DNA from: Psychrobacter sp. | Lineage (GTDB): Bacteria; Pseudomonadota; Gammaproteobacteria; Pseudomonadales; Moraxellaceae | Direction: 5' to 3' | Length of the DNA: 16,596 bases | Assembly: GCA_012270355.1 (NCBI GenBank) | Contig: JAAXIL010000201.1 | Span: forward strand, 1 to 16,596 | In this document: positions 15,174-16,596 of the stretch, one piece after another | Layout of the letters: every line of letters starts with the position of its first letter | Position numbering within the stretch: position 1 is the stretch's first letter | The notes under the pieces: generated by a model | Told to the model about the DNA's origin: nothing | The model's database searches: none | The model's input: only the letters and a program-made list of their open reading frames with translations | Made by a program: the position numbers and the translations under genes

Positions 15174-15950
15174 TTAGTCGTAAATTCCATTCACGTCCTG
15201 CAAAGGCTGCGACATATTTTCGGGGTGCTTGGGTAGCACGCCCCGATACATATTCAGGATTCTCGCCAAATCTGCCTCATAGTTATCTGTCGGCTCAACT
15301 TTGTGCATAAAGCGAATCTCACGCGTGGCATAGTCCATCGCCACAGGCACAATCGGCACGTCTGCCGCACGAGCAATGTGATAAAAACCTGACTTCCATT
15401 TTTCAGCATAGCTTCTAGTGCCTTCGGGTGACAGCCCCAAGAACAGCGAAGTACGTTCATTAAACTTGTCGATGGTGGCTTTGAGCACCGAGCCTTTGTT
15501 GGCACGGTCAATCGGAATGACACCTACCCAATCAAAAAATGCTTTGCTAGCAAAGTTTTTGAACAGGCTTTGCTTGCCAAGCACTTTCACGTCCAAATCT
15601 AAAGCGATGATGCACGGAATGGCATACACTCCGTCCCAATAGGACGTATGAGGCAACGCTAAAAACACGGCTTTTTTGACGTTTGGAATATCGCCCTTAA
15701 TTGTCCACCCCAACGCCTTAAGAAATGCACTGGCAATCGGAGGCGTGATGACACCACCACGTTTCGGTATATTATCCCCCAAATCCTGCCGTTTTAACAC
15801 CTTGTCAATGTAATACTTGGCAGGGGGTACGACGTATTTATGAGCGAAATATGCCAAACCGTCATCTTGCGAATGGTCATGGTCATGACTGCTATGGTGT
15901 CGGTAATCGTGGTCATGGTCATGCGAGTTGGAAGCAATGGATTCTGACAT
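15174..15950 (-). CDS. PlsC-type acyltransferase with His-rich N-terminus
   Basis: A membrane-associated acyltransferase of the 1-acyl-glycerol-3-phosphate/lysophospholipid family, 258 residues. Motif I is HTSYWD (101-106, pattern HxxxxD), motif III is SPEGTRS (174-180), and the motif between them is VIPIDR (144-149). Motif IV is the VPIVPVAMDY region. The first 30 residues are rich in His and Asp (H10, 12, 14, 18, 19, 22, 24, 26), an unusual addition that may bind metal. The frame runs back to a TTG at 15977 and includes an ATG at 15971; I chose 15950 because AAGGA lies ten bases upstream. Sequence after motif I is closer to the stand-alone PlsC-like enzymes than to E. coli PlsC, so the substrate is uncertain. 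It lies about 125 bp downstream of parE on the same strand. Confidence 0.88.
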   Translation of the reverse strand: MSESIASNSHDHDHDYRHHSSHDHDHSQDDGLAYFAHKYVVPPAKYYIDKVLKRQDLGDNIPKRGGVITPPIASAFLKALGWTIKGDIPNVKKAVFLALPHTSYWDGVYAIPCIIALDLDVKVLGKQSLFKNFASKAFFDWVGVIPIDRANKGSVLKATIDKFNERTSLFLGLSPEGTRSYAEKWKSGFYHIARAADVPIVPVAMDYATREIRFMHKVEPTDNYEADLARILNMYRGVLPKHPENMSQPLQDVNGIYD

Positions 15951-16015
15951 GGATAACTTTTCCTTGTTCATTATCAAATGGTTATTGTCGTTTTCGTGAA
16001 TGCGTATTATTCGTC

Positions 16016-16024
16016 ACTATAGCA
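16016..16024 (-). promoter_or_regulatory. Extended -10 promoter candidate for the acyltransferase gene
   Basis: Minus strand TGCTATAGT: TGn followed by a good -10. It would begin transcription near 16009, about 59 bases before the ATG at 15950. No -35 is obvious, so the acyltransferase might also be read from parE. Confidence 0.45.
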
Positions 16025-16075
16025 CAGTCATTACGCCCACTCATGGCAATCAAGGTGCGATTTTTGTACCACCAT

Positions 16076-16596
16076 TTACACCACAATCTCTGCCAAATCG
16101 CCTTTACGTTCAAGCCATGCTTTGCGGTCAGAAGAGCGTTTTTTGGCAAGGAGCATGTCCATCATCTCGCCCGTCAAGATTGGGTCGTCTAGGTCGAGTT
16201 GCACCAGCCGACGGGTATCAGGGTGCATGGTCGTTTCTCTAAGCTGGTCGGGGCTCATCTCGCCCAACCCTTTAAAACGGGTAATTTGAGCCTTTTTGTT
16301 GGCGGGGGCATTGCTTAAAATGTGCTCAAGCTCACCATCATCTAGGGCGTAATGCACTTCTTTGCCGATATCCACCCGATACAGTGGGGGCATGGCAACG
16401 AATAAATGCCCAGCTTCCACCAATGCCGAAAAATGCTTGACGAACAACGCACAAATCAGCGTGGCAATGTGCAAGCCGTCCGAATCGGCATCAGCTAAGA
16501 TACAGATTTTGTCATAGCGTAACTCGCTCAAGTCGTCCGAGGCAGGGTCACCACCAATCGCAATGGCAATGTCATGAATTTCATTAGACGACAGCA
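16076..16596 (-). CDS. parE: DNA topoisomerase IV subunit B, C-terminal part (cut by window edge)
   Basis: ATPase and TOPRIM subunit of topoisomerase IV, which unlinks daughter chromosomes. The frame is open from the right edge to its stop at 16076 (173 codons); the N-terminal two thirds, with the ATPase and transducer, are outside. The visible part starts inside TOPRIM: LRYDKICILADADSDGLHIA, with the metal-binding D-x-D-x-D series, and then ALFVKHF, MPPLYRVDIGKEV, RFKGLGEMSPDQLRETT and RRLVQLDLDD. It ends MMDMLLAKKRSSDRKAWLERKGD. The short C-terminus and the absence of the 170-residue insertion of gammaproteobacterial GyrB between DADSDG and RFKGLGEM identify ParE rather than GyrB. Confidence 0.96.
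   Translation of the reverse strand, partial: LSSNEIHDIAIAIGGDPASDDLSELRYDKICILADADSDGLHIATLICALFVKHFSALVEAGHLFVAMPPLYRVDIGKEVHYALDDGELEHILSNAPANKKAQITRFKGLGEMSPDQLRETTMHPDTRRLVQLDLDDPILTGEMMDMLLAKKRSSDRKAWLERKGDLAEIVV

Noticed and set aside
15870..15925. GGTCATGGTCATG repeats as a DNA repeat or CRISPR-like array
   Set aside because: They encode the His/Asp tail of the acyltransferase in frame; similar runs in cyoC have the same coding cause.
16076..16596. GyrB as an alternative to ParE
   Set aside because: The distance between DADSDG and RFKGLGEM is short and the VQL block matches ParE, so the long insertion of gammaproteobacterial GyrB is absent.
1..16596. Mobile elements, CRISPR arrays, tRNA or rRNA genes
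   Set aside because: No transposase or integrase motif, no spaced direct repeats, and no cloverleaf or conserved rRNA sequence was seen on either strand.

Overview
The window looks like a stretch of ordinary chromosome from a gamma-proteobacterium of moderate to low GC content, most likely a member of the Moraxellaceae (Moraxella/Psychrobacter type). That placement is inferred from the mix of genes, the protein sequences and base composition; no marker gene such as 16S rRNA is present. I see no insertion sequence, prophage, CRISPR array, tRNA or rRNA.

Left part, all minus strand (about 1-8960). Reading 5'->3' on the minus strand: a lipoprotein gene of unknown function (8960-8319), a hairpin terminator candidate, a promoter with an extended -10 box and a perfect 15-bp palindrome at the expected transcription start, then cytochrome bo3 ubiquinol oxidase genes cyoA, cyoB, cyoC, cyoD and cyoE. 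The cluster continues with a Sco/SenC thiol-copper protein, a PCu(A)C copper-chaperone lipoprotein with the complete copper motif, a second unknown lipoprotein, and the first 229 codons of anmK (anhydro-N-acetylmuramic acid kinase), cut by the window edge. The likely logic is one respiratory unit: CyoABCD form the oxidase, CyoE makes heme O for it, and the Sco and PCu(A)C proteins handle copper outside the cytoplasmic membrane. CyoA has no CuA site, so the copper served, if any, is CuB in CyoB.

Middle, mixed strands (about 8961-12468). A 329-bp divergent intergenic region separates the lipoprotein gene from a one-helix membrane protein of unknown function on the plus strand, followed by argA (N-acetylglutamate synthase). 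argA converges on an FKBP-type prolyl isomerase lipoprotein gene, with a strong bidirectional terminator between them. A second intergenic region (322 bp) lies between the FKBP gene and the next gene.

Right part (12469-16596). A 541-residue membrane protein of the mechanosensitive-channel/TM_helix type, which appears to be built from five and a half tandem helix-pair repeats; its terminator; a short-chain dehydrogenase; then, on the minus strand, a PlsC-like acyltransferase with a histidine-rich N-terminus and the C-terminal third of parE (topoisomerase IV subunit B), cut by the right edge.

The most interesting points are the copper-handling genes attached to a quinol oxidase that lacks CuA, together with His-rich tails on four proteins in the window; the internally repeated channel-like protein that has no recognisable MscS beta domain; and several palindromes at promoters. 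None proves a new system.
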